A stretch of DNA of 64,000 nucleotides from Azotobacter paspali (GTDB taxonomy: Bacteria; Pseudomonadota; Gammaproteobacteria; Pseudomonadales; Pseudomonadaceae), in assembly GCF_042434745.1 (NCBI RefSeq), contig NZ_JBHLSS010000141.1. One strand, given 5' to 3'. Positions 8,620 to 17,547 of the stretch are shown in pieces. Position 1 is the first letter of the stretch. Each line of letters starts with the position of its first letter. Under the pieces are notes generated by a model. It searched no databases, was not told the DNA's origin, and worked only from the letters and a program-made list of their open reading frames with translations. The position numbers were made by a program, and so were the translations under genes.

Positions 8620-9177
8620 ATGCGAATCCGTATGCTGCTGTCTCTTCTACTGCTACTCGCCGCCTGCCAGAGTATCCAGCTCGAGCGCGACTTCGACCCC
8701 AACCGCGATTTTGGCGCCTACCGCACCTGGAGCTGGCAGGAGCCGGCGCTGCAGTTCCGCCCCGTTGACCCGCGCCTTAGAAGCGACCTGACGGAGCAGC
8801 GCGTACGCGCCGCCGTGGCCGAGCAGCTCGACCAGCGCGGCCTGCGCCAGGCTCCGTCCGGTAGGCGGGGCGACATCCGGGTGCAGGTCTGGCTGGTCGT
8901 CGACCAGCGCCAGAGCCAGATCACCTCCTACTCCGGCGGCTACTGGGGTAATCCTTGGTATGGCTACTGGGGCGGCCCCGGCTTCGGCGAAACGCGCACC
9001 TACGACTACCAGGTCGGCACCCTGCAGATCGACTTCTACGATAGCCGCGACGGCAAGCTGGTCTGGCGCGGCAGCGCCCAGCAGATCCTGCGCGAGGGGC
9101 CCTACGATCCGGCCGAGCGCACCCGGATGATCCGCGAGACCGTATCCCGGGTGCTGTCGCAATATCCACCACATTGA
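8620..9177 (+). CDS. DUF4136 lipoprotein (copy 2)
   Basis: The 185-residue product has signal peptide and lipobox LAAC (Cys at residue 15). Its mature DUF4136 domain starts with DFDPNRDFGAYRTWSW and has a Gly/Tyr/Trp-rich loop (GYWGNPWYGYWGGPGFG) and the LVWRGSAQQIL motif near the C-terminus. It is clearly a paralogue of the preceding gene by domain order, though sequence identity looks low. The pair points to an envelope role; no reaction is known. Confidence 0.82.
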   Translation: MRIRMLLSLLLLLAACQSIQLERDFDPNRDFGAYRTWSWQEPALQFRPVDPRLRSDLTEQRVRAAVAEQLDQRGLRQAPSGRRGDIRVQVWLVVDQRQSQITSYSGGYWGNPWYGYWGGPGFGETRTYDYQVGTLQIDFYDSRDGKLVWRGSAQQILREGPYDPAERTRMIRETVSRVLSQYPPH

Positions 9178-9180
9178 GGC

Positions 9181-9202
9181 GCCGGCCGGCACGACGGCCG
9201 GC
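9181..9202. terminator. GC-rich stem-loop between convergent genes
   Basis: GCCGGCCG pairs with CGGCCGGC across a six-base loop, starting right after the DUF4136 stop and ending four bases before the patatin stop. It lacks a long T-run, so termination strength is uncertain. Its place between convergent genes suggests a bidirectional boundary. Confidence 0.5.
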
Positions 9203-9206
9203 GGCG

Positions 9207-10250
9207 TCACACTCCTTCCAGCAGGACGTCCAAATCCAGCGTCGAACGTCGGCCCAGGTCCTGGCGATGCGCCTCGAGGAAACCCTCGGCGGCCTTGCGG
9301 CCCTGGTCGCGCAGCATCGTCAAAAACGCCCACTCCCCGTTCAGCTTCGAGGAGTAGCCAAGCTCCAGCAGCACATTGCTGGAGATCCGGTGAATCCGCA
9401 TCGAGGCCCAGCGGGCGCTTTCGTTGTCGCCGAGACAGACCATCTGACGCAGCAGCGCGATCATCTTCAGTTCCTTCAACAGTACGGAGTTGAAGGAAAC
9501 CTCGTTGAGACGGCTTAGGATGTTGCGCGCCGAACGCGGCGTACCCGGACGCTCGATGGGATTGATCTGCACCAGGATGGTGTCGCTCGACTCGCACTCG
9601 CGCACCAGCGGCGTGATCGTGGGATTGCCGGCGTAGCCCCCGTCCCAGTAGGCGTCACCGTCGATCTCGATGGCCTGGAACAGGTTCGGCAGGCAAGCCG
9701 AGGCCAGCAACGCATCGAGCGTCAAATCGCCGTTGCGGAACACCCGCCCGCGTCCGGTGCGCACGTTGGTCGCGGTGACGAACAGCTTGATCGGACTGTC
9801 GGCCAGATGCGAGAAGTCGATGGACTCCTCAAGGATGGCGCGCAGCGGATTGCTCCCGCCTGGGTTCAGGTCGTAGGGAGAGAACACCCGCGCGACCATG
9901 TCCATGGTCAGGAACATGGGCGAGTAGTCCAGGGTCCAGCGCCCCAGCAACACATCGAGCGGGCTGCGCCGGAACGGACTGAAGCGCGCGGCCTTCGAGA
10001 CCCGGCGCCAGAACGCCTCCAGCGCGCAGCGAGCACTTTCCGGCCCGCCCTTGGCATAGCCGTCAACCAGAACGGCCGCATTCATGGCCCCGGCTGAAGT
10101 TCCCGAGATGCCATCCAGTTGGAGTTCCGGCTCTTCGAGCAACCGGTCGAGCACACCCCAAGTAAAAGCTCCATGGGCACCGCCTCCCTGCAGCGCGAGA
10201 TCCACCCGCGGGTGGCCTCGTTTCATACTGTCTGGTCCTGGTGAAGGCAT
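9207..10250 (-). CDS. patatin-like phospholipase
   Basis: The 347-residue protein has all patatin catalytic signatures: the oxyanion loop LALQGGGAHGAFTWGVLD, the nucleophile elbow GTSAG (GISGTSAGAMNAAVL) and the catalytic Asp in WDGGYAGNP. It should hydrolyse acyl esters of membrane lipids using a Ser-Asp dyad. No signal peptide or membrane helix is visible. The ATG at 10250 has GGGGAAA upstream; an ATG at 10226 is a second choice. It lacks the extra domains of ExoU or RssA and looks like the single-domain cytoplasmic type also found near PHB-related genes in other bacteria. Confidence 0.88.
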   Translation of the reverse strand: MPSPGPDSMKRGHPRVDLALQGGGAHGAFTWGVLDRLLEEPELQLDGISGTSAGAMNAAVLVDGYAKGGPESARCALEAFWRRVSKAARFSPFRRSPLDVLLGRWTLDYSPMFLTMDMVARVFSPYDLNPGGSNPLRAILEESIDFSHLADSPIKLFVTATNVRTGRGRVFRNGDLTLDALLASACLPNLFQAIEIDGDAYWDGGYAGNPTITPLVRECESSDTILVQINPIERPGTPRSARNILSRLNEVSFNSVLLKELKMIALLRQMVCLGDNESARWASMRIHRISSNVLLELGYSSKLNGEWAFLTMLRDQGRKAAEGFLEAHRQDLGRRSTLDLDVLLEGV

Positions 10251-10289
10251 GGCTTTCCCCAAAACAACGACAAAGAAATATTTTCAGCA

Positions 10290-11797
10290 CTACGCTTCTT
10301 AGGCGATCGGTAGCACGAACCTCGCAACATTGTACTTAAAATTCATTGCGCTATTCCAAAATCTCGGGAATACCGACAAACGGCTATAAGAAAAAGCAAA
10401 AATCTTTCATTTGCCACTATTGACAAGCAAGGACATACCTAAAGGCACGCCAGCCCCACTCAAGCAGGCGACATCAGGCGATGCGGCGAAGCCCATAATG
10501 GTAGCCATATGCCATATTTATCGACCTTGCCGGACGAAAGGCGAGCTCATGCGGCACTTATCGCGAATTGCCCGTTTGCGTATCGGACGCTTCGCAGATG
10601 GCGCTTTCCGTCAAAGCCCACCAGATCGCTCTCGGAAAATCCCCTGATAGCTTTGTGCAAGCCTTTCGGCGAGCAAAGCAAGCCAAAATAATGGCACTTC
10701 ACATGGAGACTTGGAAAAGCCACGGATAGGTGGCACTTTCATGACGCCGCGATATTATAGCGACACCGAATAGCCATGTATGGCCATTCAGTATCAAAAT
10801 GAAATCAATATGACATCACGCCAAGGAGCCAAGTTATCCCCGACCCATATGGTTACCGCCCCTCGATATCAAGACAACGTGACATTGCCGGGTCCTTATA
10901 TGAATGCGCCATTACGACTTTCATGCGTCGGAACACTCGGCTCCTATGGAAAGGTGGGACGGAGAGTATTCGCTCATGGGGATCAAAAACAGATTAAAAC
11001 CAAGCACTTGGCATCCGACAGGGGAAAACGGGCATGCGCGGTATTTTCACCAAAACCACTCCATCGATCGTATCGATTACAAAAGCGTGCAAGGTGACAA
11101 TGGCTTCAGGATGGATTACTTGTACTTTGATTCTGATATTGACCCTATACTTCAAAAACCTGATCCTGGAGGTGAAGAATGAGTTCAGCATGCAAGTCAA
11201 TACCTTGAGGAAGGAGCTGGACGCAACGAGAACTTGCCTCGATGCCAGACAAATCAAGAGTTCCGAAACCGAATTCAGCAGAAACCTGCATCATTTTGAA
11301 ATCAGCGAACTCCCAAGGGCCCAGAAAAAACTCAACTTTTAATTAGCCCTTCGGACTGCACACGGGAAAGACAAGCTTGTTTAGGGCTGCAGGTCGCCTT
11401 AGCACCGAGTCGGTAATCGAGTTCGAGACGTGCGAACTCATTTTATATCATTACAATTCCATTGCCACCGACACCTCAAAAGGTTCGAAACCTCAGCCCT
11501 TACTTTTTCAACTTATCGGCTTCTGGATACCAATAGGCCATCGCACTCGAAAGTGACCGGCCGTACTCCACAGATGCCAACTCCATGCCCAGCATTGCTC
11601 GCTCACCGGGCGAATCGAGGCGATCGTTCGGCCCCACTCGAAGAAATCGACCGAATATTCGCACACCTCGACCCATTCGCTTACGACTTCTTCTCTTTTT
11701 CCCTCGACACCGCAACCCTTTGCCCTCAACCGGCCGGAGTCCCGGCAGGATTGCTCTCCTTTTGCAAGGCAGAGCCGGCAGAAACATTATTTCATCA
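10290..11797. other. AT-richer intergenic segment of uncertain content
   Basis: About 1.5 kb without a gene I can name. From roughly 10300 to 11500 the base composition is clearly less GC-rich than on both sides and codon use in the few open frames is atypical, which suggests acquired or degraded DNA. An open frame at 10904-11182 lacks a ribosome site and is probably fortuitous. A more credible small membrane ORF is listed separately. On the minus strand between 11700 and 11500, two successive frames look protein-like (EWVEVCEYSVDFFEWGR, then ELASVEYGRSLSSAMAYWYP), hinting at a small decayed gene. No IS ends or tRNA were recognised. Confidence 0.5.
11100..11342 (+). CDS. possible small single-pass membrane protein with coiled coil
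   Basis: This is an 80-residue frame (it could begin at an upstream in-frame ATG at 11034, giving 102 residues). One membrane helix (WITCTLILILTLYF) is followed by a heptad-like charged helix (LEVKNEFSMQVNTLRKELDA) and a polar tail. AAGG lies five bases before the ATG. The arrangement is like small division or sensor accessory proteins, but no family is recognised. It lies in the AT-richer segment, so it may be horizontally acquired or not a gene at all. Confidence 0.35.
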   Translation: MASGWITCTLILILTLYFKNLILEVKNEFSMQVNTLRKELDATRTCLDARQIKSSETEFSRNLHHFEISELPRAQKKLNF

Positions 11798-12889
11798 TCA
11801 GGGCACTTGTCCCTTCACCGTTCCCGCCGCCCCCGGACAATGGCAGGCCTCCTCGGAGAGCAGGGGCCTGGACAGCGTACAGGCGCCACTGTGGGTCACA
11901 CAGCGGTCACCCAAACTCCGCGGCTCAGCGGTGCCGGGAAAGCGGCCTTCGGGAGTGACGCAGGTGCAGGGCGAACCCGCTGCGATTTCACTGCCCAGGG
12001 GGCAGATACCGCCTGTACTGCGGCAGGCGTTGGCTGGCGGCGCGGCGGGCAGGTCGGGAACCAGCGAGCCCGCGGCCGCGCCTGCCGGCAAGTTGCACCA
12101 GCAGGGCGTGCCGACCGGGCCGGCACCCTCGATCCGGCAGGTAGCCGCGGCCGTGCCGCAGGTGCTGGAGCTGCCGGCCGCTGGAAAAGGCGTGGGCAAA
12201 CGACCCGTTTCCGGCTCGCCGACGGCCGCCAGCCGTTGCCCGTCGCGCAGCTTCGCCCAGGCCACATAGCGTGTCTCGGCCTCGTAGGCTTCATGCTCCA
12301 CGGCTTCGTAGTCGCGCAGGTAGCGGATGGCAAACTCCGGAACGCCCCAGCGCCGGTACTGCTCGACATGGGTCAGTTCGTGCGCCCAGAGCGTCGGGTT
12401 GTAGAGCGCGTCGCCGGCGTCCTTGAACACCACGACGTGATCGAGAGTGATAGCGCGAGCCTCGCCATAGCGGATCAGGTTCCACTGCAGGCTGAAATCG
12501 TCGCCGCCTTGCACCCGGTAACGCACCGCGTCCAGCACCTGCTCCGGCAGAAAGCCCGCAAGCTGGCGGCGGACGTCCGGCGGCATGGGGTCCACGCCAT
12601 TGCGCAGCGCCTCGTCGCGGGAATGGACGATCAGTTCCTGAAGGACAGGTGCCCCGGTCTGCGCCAGGGCCTCGTTGAAGGCGGCGCTCCCCTCGTCGAT
12701 GGCTTGCGCCGGCGGGATCAGCGCCTCGATTTGGTGATGCAGTTCCTCGAACGTCATGTCCGCCGGCGGAGCGGCCGCATCGACGATCCCGCCGCCGCCC
12801 GGCTCCCCGCCGGCGACAACGCCCGCGCAAAGCGCGAGCGCGAAACCGGCCGCGTACAGTCCTCGAACGATCGCCGCATGCTTCGCCAT
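11798..12889 (-). CDS. exported DUF4157-type protein with C-terminal triple cysteine repeat
   Basis: The 363-residue product starts with a signal peptide (ATG 12889 behind GGAGGACGGAG). The middle contains a zincin-like HExxH-related motif, WAHELTHVEQYRRWG, followed by aromatic and acidic residues, as in DUF4157 proteins. The last 110 residues hold three copies of a C-x6-C-...-CxC module: TCGTAAATC...PCWC, ACRSTGGIC...PCTC and RCVTHSGAC...ACHC. Family members are often annotated only as DUF4157; some accompany extracellular toxins. The cysteine modules imply disulfides or metal binding outside the cytoplasm. No catalytic function can be claimed: the motif is HELTH, which keeps the HExxH pattern. 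Confidence 0.75.
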   Translation of the reverse strand: MAKHAAIVRGLYAAGFALALCAGVVAGGEPGGGGIVDAAAPPADMTFEELHHQIEALIPPAQAIDEGSAAFNEALAQTGAPVLQELIVHSRDEALRNGVDPMPPDVRRQLAGFLPEQVLDAVRYRVQGGDDFSLQWNLIRYGEARAITLDHVVVFKDAGDALYNPTLWAHELTHVEQYRRWGVPEFAIRYLRDYEAVEHEAYEAETRYVAWAKLRDGQRLAAVGEPETGRLPTPFPAAGSSSTCGTAAATCRIEGAGPVGTPCWCNLPAGAAAGSLVPDLPAAPPANACRSTGGICPLGSEIAAGSPCTCVTPEGRFPGTAEPRSLGDRCVTHSGACTLSRPLLSEEACHCPGAAGTVKGQVP

Positions 12890-12936
12890 CTCCGTCCTCC
12901 CTCTCAGCACAGGCGCCCGGCGCCATCACGCGCGAT

Positions 12937-13302
12937 TCAACGCCAATACAGAAGCAGCGCCAAACCACCGCCGAGCAGCGCGACGATCAGATTCACGGCG
13001 ATCCCCCAACGGGCGTTGTAACCCGGCGGATATTCGACGGGCGTCAGGGTTCTCAACACCATCAAGTATTCCCGGCACGAATAGACGGCGACAAAGGCTC
13101 CCAACGCGATGAAGGCCAGCCCCAGCCAGAAGGTGGTGACCGAATCCTTCGCAGCCGGACTGTCGGGGGCGAGCGCCCGGACCAGCAGGCCGGAACGCTC
13201 CACCACGAAGCCGAAGGCGATCAGCGCCAGGCCGGTCCTGTTCCAGGCCAGCAGGGTCCGCTCGGCGGCGAACAGCACTCGGGGATCGTTCAGGTCGGAC
13301 AT
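12937..13302 (-). CDS. DUF202 (YidH-type) small membrane protein
   Basis: The 121-residue protein has three predicted helices. The N-terminal signature DPRVLFAAERTLLAWNRTGL is diagnostic of the DUF202 family. GGAG precedes the ATG at 13302. The family is integral to the inner membrane (and, in eukaryotes, part of VTC polyphosphate complexes); the bacterial role is unknown. It lies 47 bases upstream of the DUF4157 gene on the same strand and could share its transcript. Confidence 0.85.
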   Translation of the reverse strand: MSDLNDPRVLFAAERTLLAWNRTGLALIAFGFVVERSGLLVRALAPDSPAAKDSVTTFWLGLAFIALGAFVAVYSCREYLMVLRTLTPVEYPPGYNARWGIAVNLIVALLGGGLALLLYWR

Positions 13303-13408
13303 GCTCTCTCCTCGGATTGAATCGGAGTGTCGGCGGCGCACCGCGAACGTATGCGGCGGATGCATAGCTATCGGCAATCCATGCCAGCCCCTTAATCATC
13401 CATGCCGA

Positions 13409-13900
13409 TTACTGCGCCAGCGCATCCGCCCCGTGCTCGGACAGTTGGGCGCCGAACCAGCGGTGGATGGCGGTGATCATGCCGATGTCGCCGGCCTCGA
13501 AGCGGATTTCGCCACCGTTGGGCAAGGGCAGGTAAGAAACCTTCATGCGCGAGGCGCCGGCCTCCAGCTCCTTGAGCCCCGGCATGTCCGCGCCGTGCAG
13601 GCTGGCCGAAGTGGAGAAGTCGCCGCTGGAGAAACGCGCTCGCATGTGCAGGAGATGCCGCTGGATGCTCTGCAACTGGTCTTCCACGCCCGGCTTGCGA
13701 ATGACGACCTGCATGCTGCCACCGGTTTCGGTCATGCGAAAGATATGCAGGGTACGCTCAAGGGAAAAAGGCATCACCTTATGCCCTTGCTGATGGATAT
13801 GCTCCTGCCGGCCTTGCGCCGAAGAAGAAGTAGCGGTCTGGGCCGCTACGGCGAGACAGGCACACAGGCCGATGACTGACACGCGTAGATAACCGAACAT
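13409..13900 (-). CDS. conserved exported protein of unknown function
   Basis: The 163-residue product has a signal peptide (cleavage around AQTATSSSAQG). The mature part carries QEHIHQQGHKVMPFSLERTL, GVEDQLQSIQRHLLHMRARF and a C-terminal DIGMITAIHRWFGAQLSEHG. Proteins of this look recur in proteobacteria and are sometimes labelled 'aspartate carbamoyltransferase', which the sequence does not support. The closely spaced histidines near the mature N-terminus might bind metal; that is a guess. Confidence 0.7.
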   Translation of the reverse strand: MFGYLRVSVIGLCACLAVAAQTATSSSAQGRQEHIHQQGHKVMPFSLERTLHIFRMTETGGSMQVVIRKPGVEDQLQSIQRHLLHMRARFSSGDFSTSASLHGADMPGLKELEAGASRMKVSYLPLPNGGEIRFEAGDIGMITAIHRWFGAQLSEHGADALAQ

Positions 13901-14052
13901 GAAGATTGCTTTTCGGCAGTGGAGGTCGAAGCACCGGGAAGGCGCGACGGGTTTCGATCCGTCGCCGCGGACGATGCGCGCCGCGGTGCCGACCGGAAGT
14001 TATAGCGTATGAGTGGCCCAGTCCATGGCGGCGAACCGGACAGGACGCCGTC

Positions 14053-15298
14053 TCAGGAAGCCCCATGGACATCGCTGATGACGAACCGGCTTTTCGGCAA
14101 TGCCGGGCGTCGCGAAAGTCGATCTCGAGGTTCTGCGTCGGCACCACGTAGGAAAACTGTCGCGCGAGCACCTTTGCGCCCAGCTTCATCACTTCGATCA
14201 CGATCTGCTCGCCCGGACAGCGACGGTTGCTCTCATGCTCGCCTTTGCCCTGGGGAATGAAATCGCAAGGACCGCACTCGCGGGAACCGAAGCGCTCCGG
14301 GCGAAACGTCTCCGGCGCTTGCCAGAGCCGGACGTCATGATCGGTACCGTACAGGTCCAGCATCACCCGCCTACTTGCGGGAAAGGCGTAGCCCCTCCAC
14401 TCGAAGTCCTCCGCACGCGCGCGACCACGGACAGTAAGAAGGGATAGAAGCGACGCACTTCCTGCACGAACCACTCCCATATTCGGCATCTTTGAAGCGG
14501 AGGCCATCCCGGCAGTGCGGATAGCGGCGCAATGCATGGGCGACGAAGGTGAGATAGACGACGATCGCCACGACCGGCCGGATGATGTTCAGCAGTTCGA
14601 CGGCGGCCACTCGCGCTTTTAGCAGGTTGTCATCGAGCCCGCGATGCCAGGAAATCATCTGGGCGACCGTCTCGGCGGGAGGCGGCCGTCGGCCGGCTCG
14701 GATCGACTCGACCAGCGCGCCTATCCAGGCCTCGCTCCGTCTGCGTGCCAGACGCGAACGCCACTGCTTCGGCCCCACCGATCCGGCGTAGTCGAACAAA
14801 AGAGCGATCTCGCGCACGCGGTCCGGCCTCCTCCTCGGCCAGCAAAATCCCGGCCCAGGCGCATACCGCCCAGGTCAGCATGTCCTGCAGCACATCGTAA
14901 AGCACCACCTTTTCCATCCTCTCCCAGCCTCGCGCGTAGGTCTGCCATTGGCCATGGACCGTCTCGACCAGTCGGGCGACCCGCTCGGAATCCATGAGCA
15001 GTGCGACGAACATGTGCTTGCGGTGCCGGTGCGCCTCGCCGTCCAGCCCTTCCCCGCCCACGCCGAACAGGGTTTTCTGCAGCCAGGGCGACATGGCGCC
15101 CTGGCGCACGAAGCGTTCGGGGTCGTAGAACAGGCGGGCCGCTTCGGCGCCACTCATGCAGAGGGTCTTTTGCAGCAGAAGGCGAGTCTCGAAGAGATCC
15201 GAGCCATGGAGACGACACCGCCTGGCGATGAGCCGATAAGGGTCGTGCAACAGAGCCAGTGTGCTGTCCAGCCCCTTATTCCGGGGAATCCTGTGCAT
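14053..15298 (-). pseudogene. cytochrome P450 of the CYP152 peroxygenase type, inactivated by four frameshifts
   Basis: Joining frames gives a near full-length CYP152-like protein (fatty-acid alpha/beta-hydroxylating, H2O2-dependent P450). The ATG at 15298 follows AGGAG. The N-terminus reads MHRIPRNKGLDSTLALLHDP, then GLDGEAHRHRKHMF. One extra base near 14824 shifts AEEEA into VREIALLFDYAGSVGP. A change near 14485 moves to EWFVQEVRRFYPF, and another near 14400 to EDFEWRGYAFPASRRV. The heme loop is FIPQGKGEHESNRRCPGEQ. A last missing base near 14107 separates this from PALPKSRFVISDVHGAS and the natural stop at 14053. Every block is still recognisable, so the inactivation looks recent. Sequencing error could explain one shift but hardly four. 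Confidence 0.88.
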
Positions 15299-15780
15299 GC
15301 GTTGTCTCCTCTTCCCGTGCGATGCCAGACCAGTGGCGGAACCGATGATTGCGACAACATCCCTGTTTGTGCGCCGCATCCCGATTGGTCGCCTGGGCAC
15401 CTTTGCAGACGGTGCATCGTCCGCCTCCACGACAGCCGGCAGCACCCTGCCCGACTGGCCGGCCGGCCACGAGCTACGCTATGTCTATCGGCCATGGCAG
15501 GATGGCGTCCGCCCGTGCCGGAACGGTTCTTCCCAGGCAGGGGCAACGGACGGCAGAGGCGACGACGCTGGCCGCCGGCAGTCACATGAGGCATGTCGTA
15601 GTACCTGCGGCGGGGGTCGCGCCTCCAACTGACAGCGGAGGTGAAAGGGATGTCGTTCTGCGAACGGCAAATGGTTTTGTCGGCGAGCGCCCGGCGGCCG
15701 GTACAGGGGATGCACCCCGCATACGTGCCACGGCGCCGACCAGGCCGCGCGGGAGCCCGGCCGGACCGAGCGGGGATCGA
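15299..15780. other. intergenic region between the P450 pseudogene and the ABC gene
   Basis: About 480 bases lie between divergently oriented genes. The ribosome site of the P450 gene is at its left edge. Open frames are present on both strands because of the high GC content, but none shows a ribosome site or recognisable protein motif. I see no clear promoter, repeat or terminator here. Confidence 0.5.
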
Positions 15781-17547
15781 ATGCCGATGAGCCAGAGCAA
15801 TCCGCCTCTCCTGCCGCTGAGATGGCAGTTCGTCCATCTGGTGAAACCCTACTGGAACAGCGAGCGCAAGTGGCTGGTGCGCGGCACCGTCGGCCTGCTC
15901 CTGCTGCTGACCCTCGCCCAGGTCGGCCTGGCGATCTGGACCAGCTACTGGCACCGCGAACTGTTCGACGCACTGGAGGCGCGCTCGCTCGACACCCTGC
16001 TGCTGCAGATCGCCACCTTCGCGCTGATCTTCACTCTGACCATGCTGGTCACCGCGCTGCACCTGCACGTCAAGCGCCGCTTGCAGCTCGACTGGCGGCA
16101 ATGGTTGACCCTGAAGCTGCTCGACCAGTGGCTGACGCATGCCCACCACTACAAGCTGCAATTCACCAGCGGCGAACACGACAACCCCGACGGGCGCATC
16201 GCCGAGGACATCCGCATCGCCACCGAGAACGCGATCACCCTCGCCCATTCGCTGGCTTTCTCCTTGCTGATCCTCGGCACCTTCGTCGATATCCTGTTCA
16301 AGCTTTCCGGCAGCCTAACGCTACCCGGCACCGACATCGTCATCCCTGGCTTCCTGGTACTGCTGGCCTTCCTCTACGCCAGCGGCGGCAGCCTGCTGGG
16401 CTTGCTGCTCGGCCGCCCGCTGACCCAGTCCACCAATCGCCTACAGACGGTCGAGGCGAACCTGCGCTTCGGCCTGGCGCGGGCCCGGGAGAACTCCGAG
16501 TCGATCGCCCTGATGCACGGCGAGGGCATCGAGCGCGCCTACGCCGGCCGGCTGTTCGCCGACGTCGGCCAGGGCTGGAACCGGCAGACTGTCGGCTACC
16601 TCGGCATCGTGTCCTTTTCCGCCGGCTACGGGGCGTTGTTGCCGGTGTTTCCGATCCTGGTCGCGGCGCCGCAGTACATCGCCGGCACCATGAGCCTCGG
16701 TGTGCTGATGCAGGCGGCGCAGGCCTTCGAGCGCCTGACCTCGGCGCTGTCCTGGCCGATCGACAACCTCAGCGAACTGGCCAAGTGCAAGGCTTCGGCG
16801 GACCGGGTGGCCAGCCTCTACAACGACATGCTGCAACTGGAGGAACGCGAGCGGCTGCCGGTGGAGCACCGCATCGAGCTGGGCCACGGGCGGGCCAACG
16901 AACTGGTGTTCCGCGACCTGTGCCTGGCCAATCCGGACGGTGAGATCCTGGTCGAACGCCTCGACGCCACTATCCGCCGTGGCGAACGGGTACTGATCGC
17001 CGGCGACCCGGCGGTGACCATCGGCCTGTTCAAGGCGGTGGCCGGCCTCTGGCCCTGGGGCAACGGCAAGATCCTGCTGCCCGACGACGCCGGCGTGGTG
17101 TTCCTCTCGCAGCACCCCTTCCTGCCCGACGGCAGCCTGGAAGCAGTGCTCAGCTACCCGCGCGAACCCGGCTATTTCAGCCGGGCGGAACTGCACCACG
17201 CGCTCGAATGCGCTGGGGTGACCTGGCTGGCCCCGCGCCTCGCGGAGATCGACAGTTGGAGCCGGGTGCTGCCGCTGCGGGCCCAGCAGTGCCTGGGCAT
17301 CGCCCGGCTTATCCTGCACCAGCCGCCCTGGGTATTCCTCGAAGAAGCCACCGACGCCTTCGATCCCAAGGGCGAGGACTACATGCTGGAGATGCTCTGT
17401 CGCGAACTGCCCGACTCGACCCTGCTGACCATTAGCTTCCACCCTGGGCTGGAACCCCACCACACGCGGAAGCTGATCCTCAACCGCCAGGCCGAGCCGC
17501 GCTTTCTCTCCTGCGCCAGCGAACTGTGCGCGCTACGCAAAGAATGA
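15781..17547 (+). CDS. SbmA/YddA-like ABC exporter half-type protein with degenerate ATPase site
   Basis: The 588-residue protein has an ABC_membrane_2 transmembrane domain (residues about 15-340; FVHLVKPYWNSERKW, WTSYWHRELFDALEA, GEHDNPDGRIAEDIRIAT) fused to an ATP-binding domain (about 370-580). The fold is retained (GLWPWGNGKI, Walker-B-like WVFLEEATDAFDP, switch His in ISFHPGLE). The Walker A position reads IAGDPAVTIGLFKA (407-420) instead of GxSGxGKS/T, so the invariant lysine is missing. The signature reads LPLRAQQ instead of LSxGEQQ. Relatives import peptides or vitamin-like compounds by proton-driven (SbmA) or ATP-driven transport. This protein may work without ATP hydrolysis, or as a regulator. 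Its 3' end overlaps the convergent GH5 gene by 15 bases. Confidence 0.85.
   Translation: MPMSQSNPPLLPLRWQFVHLVKPYWNSERKWLVRGTVGLLLLLTLAQVGLAIWTSYWHRELFDALEARSLDTLLLQIATFALIFTLTMLVTALHLHVKRRLQLDWRQWLTLKLLDQWLTHAHHYKLQFTSGEHDNPDGRIAEDIRIATENAITLAHSLAFSLLILGTFVDILFKLSGSLTLPGTDIVIPGFLVLLAFLYASGGSLLGLLLGRPLTQSTNRLQTVEANLRFGLARARENSESIALMHGEGIERAYAGRLFADVGQGWNRQTVGYLGIVSFSAGYGALLPVFPILVAAPQYIAGTMSLGVLMQAAQAFERLTSALSWPIDNLSELAKCKASADRVASLYNDMLQLEERERLPVEHRIELGHGRANELVFRDLCLANPDGEILVERLDATIRRGERVLIAGDPAVTIGLFKAVAGLWPWGNGKILLPDDAGVVFLSQHPFLPDGSLEAVLSYPREPGYFSRAELHHALECAGVTWLAPRLAEIDSWSRVLPLRAQQCLGIARLILHQPPWVFLEEATDAFDPKGEDYMLEMLCRELPDSTLLTISFHPGLEPHHTRKLILNRQAEPRFLSCASELCALRKE

Noticed and set aside
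9181..9202. Stem-loop as a REP element
   Set aside because: A single GC hairpin between convergent genes is better explained as a terminator or boundary.
10692..10745. Two TGGCAC sequences that look like sigma-54 -24 elements
   Set aside because: Neither has GC at the -12 position with correct spacing.
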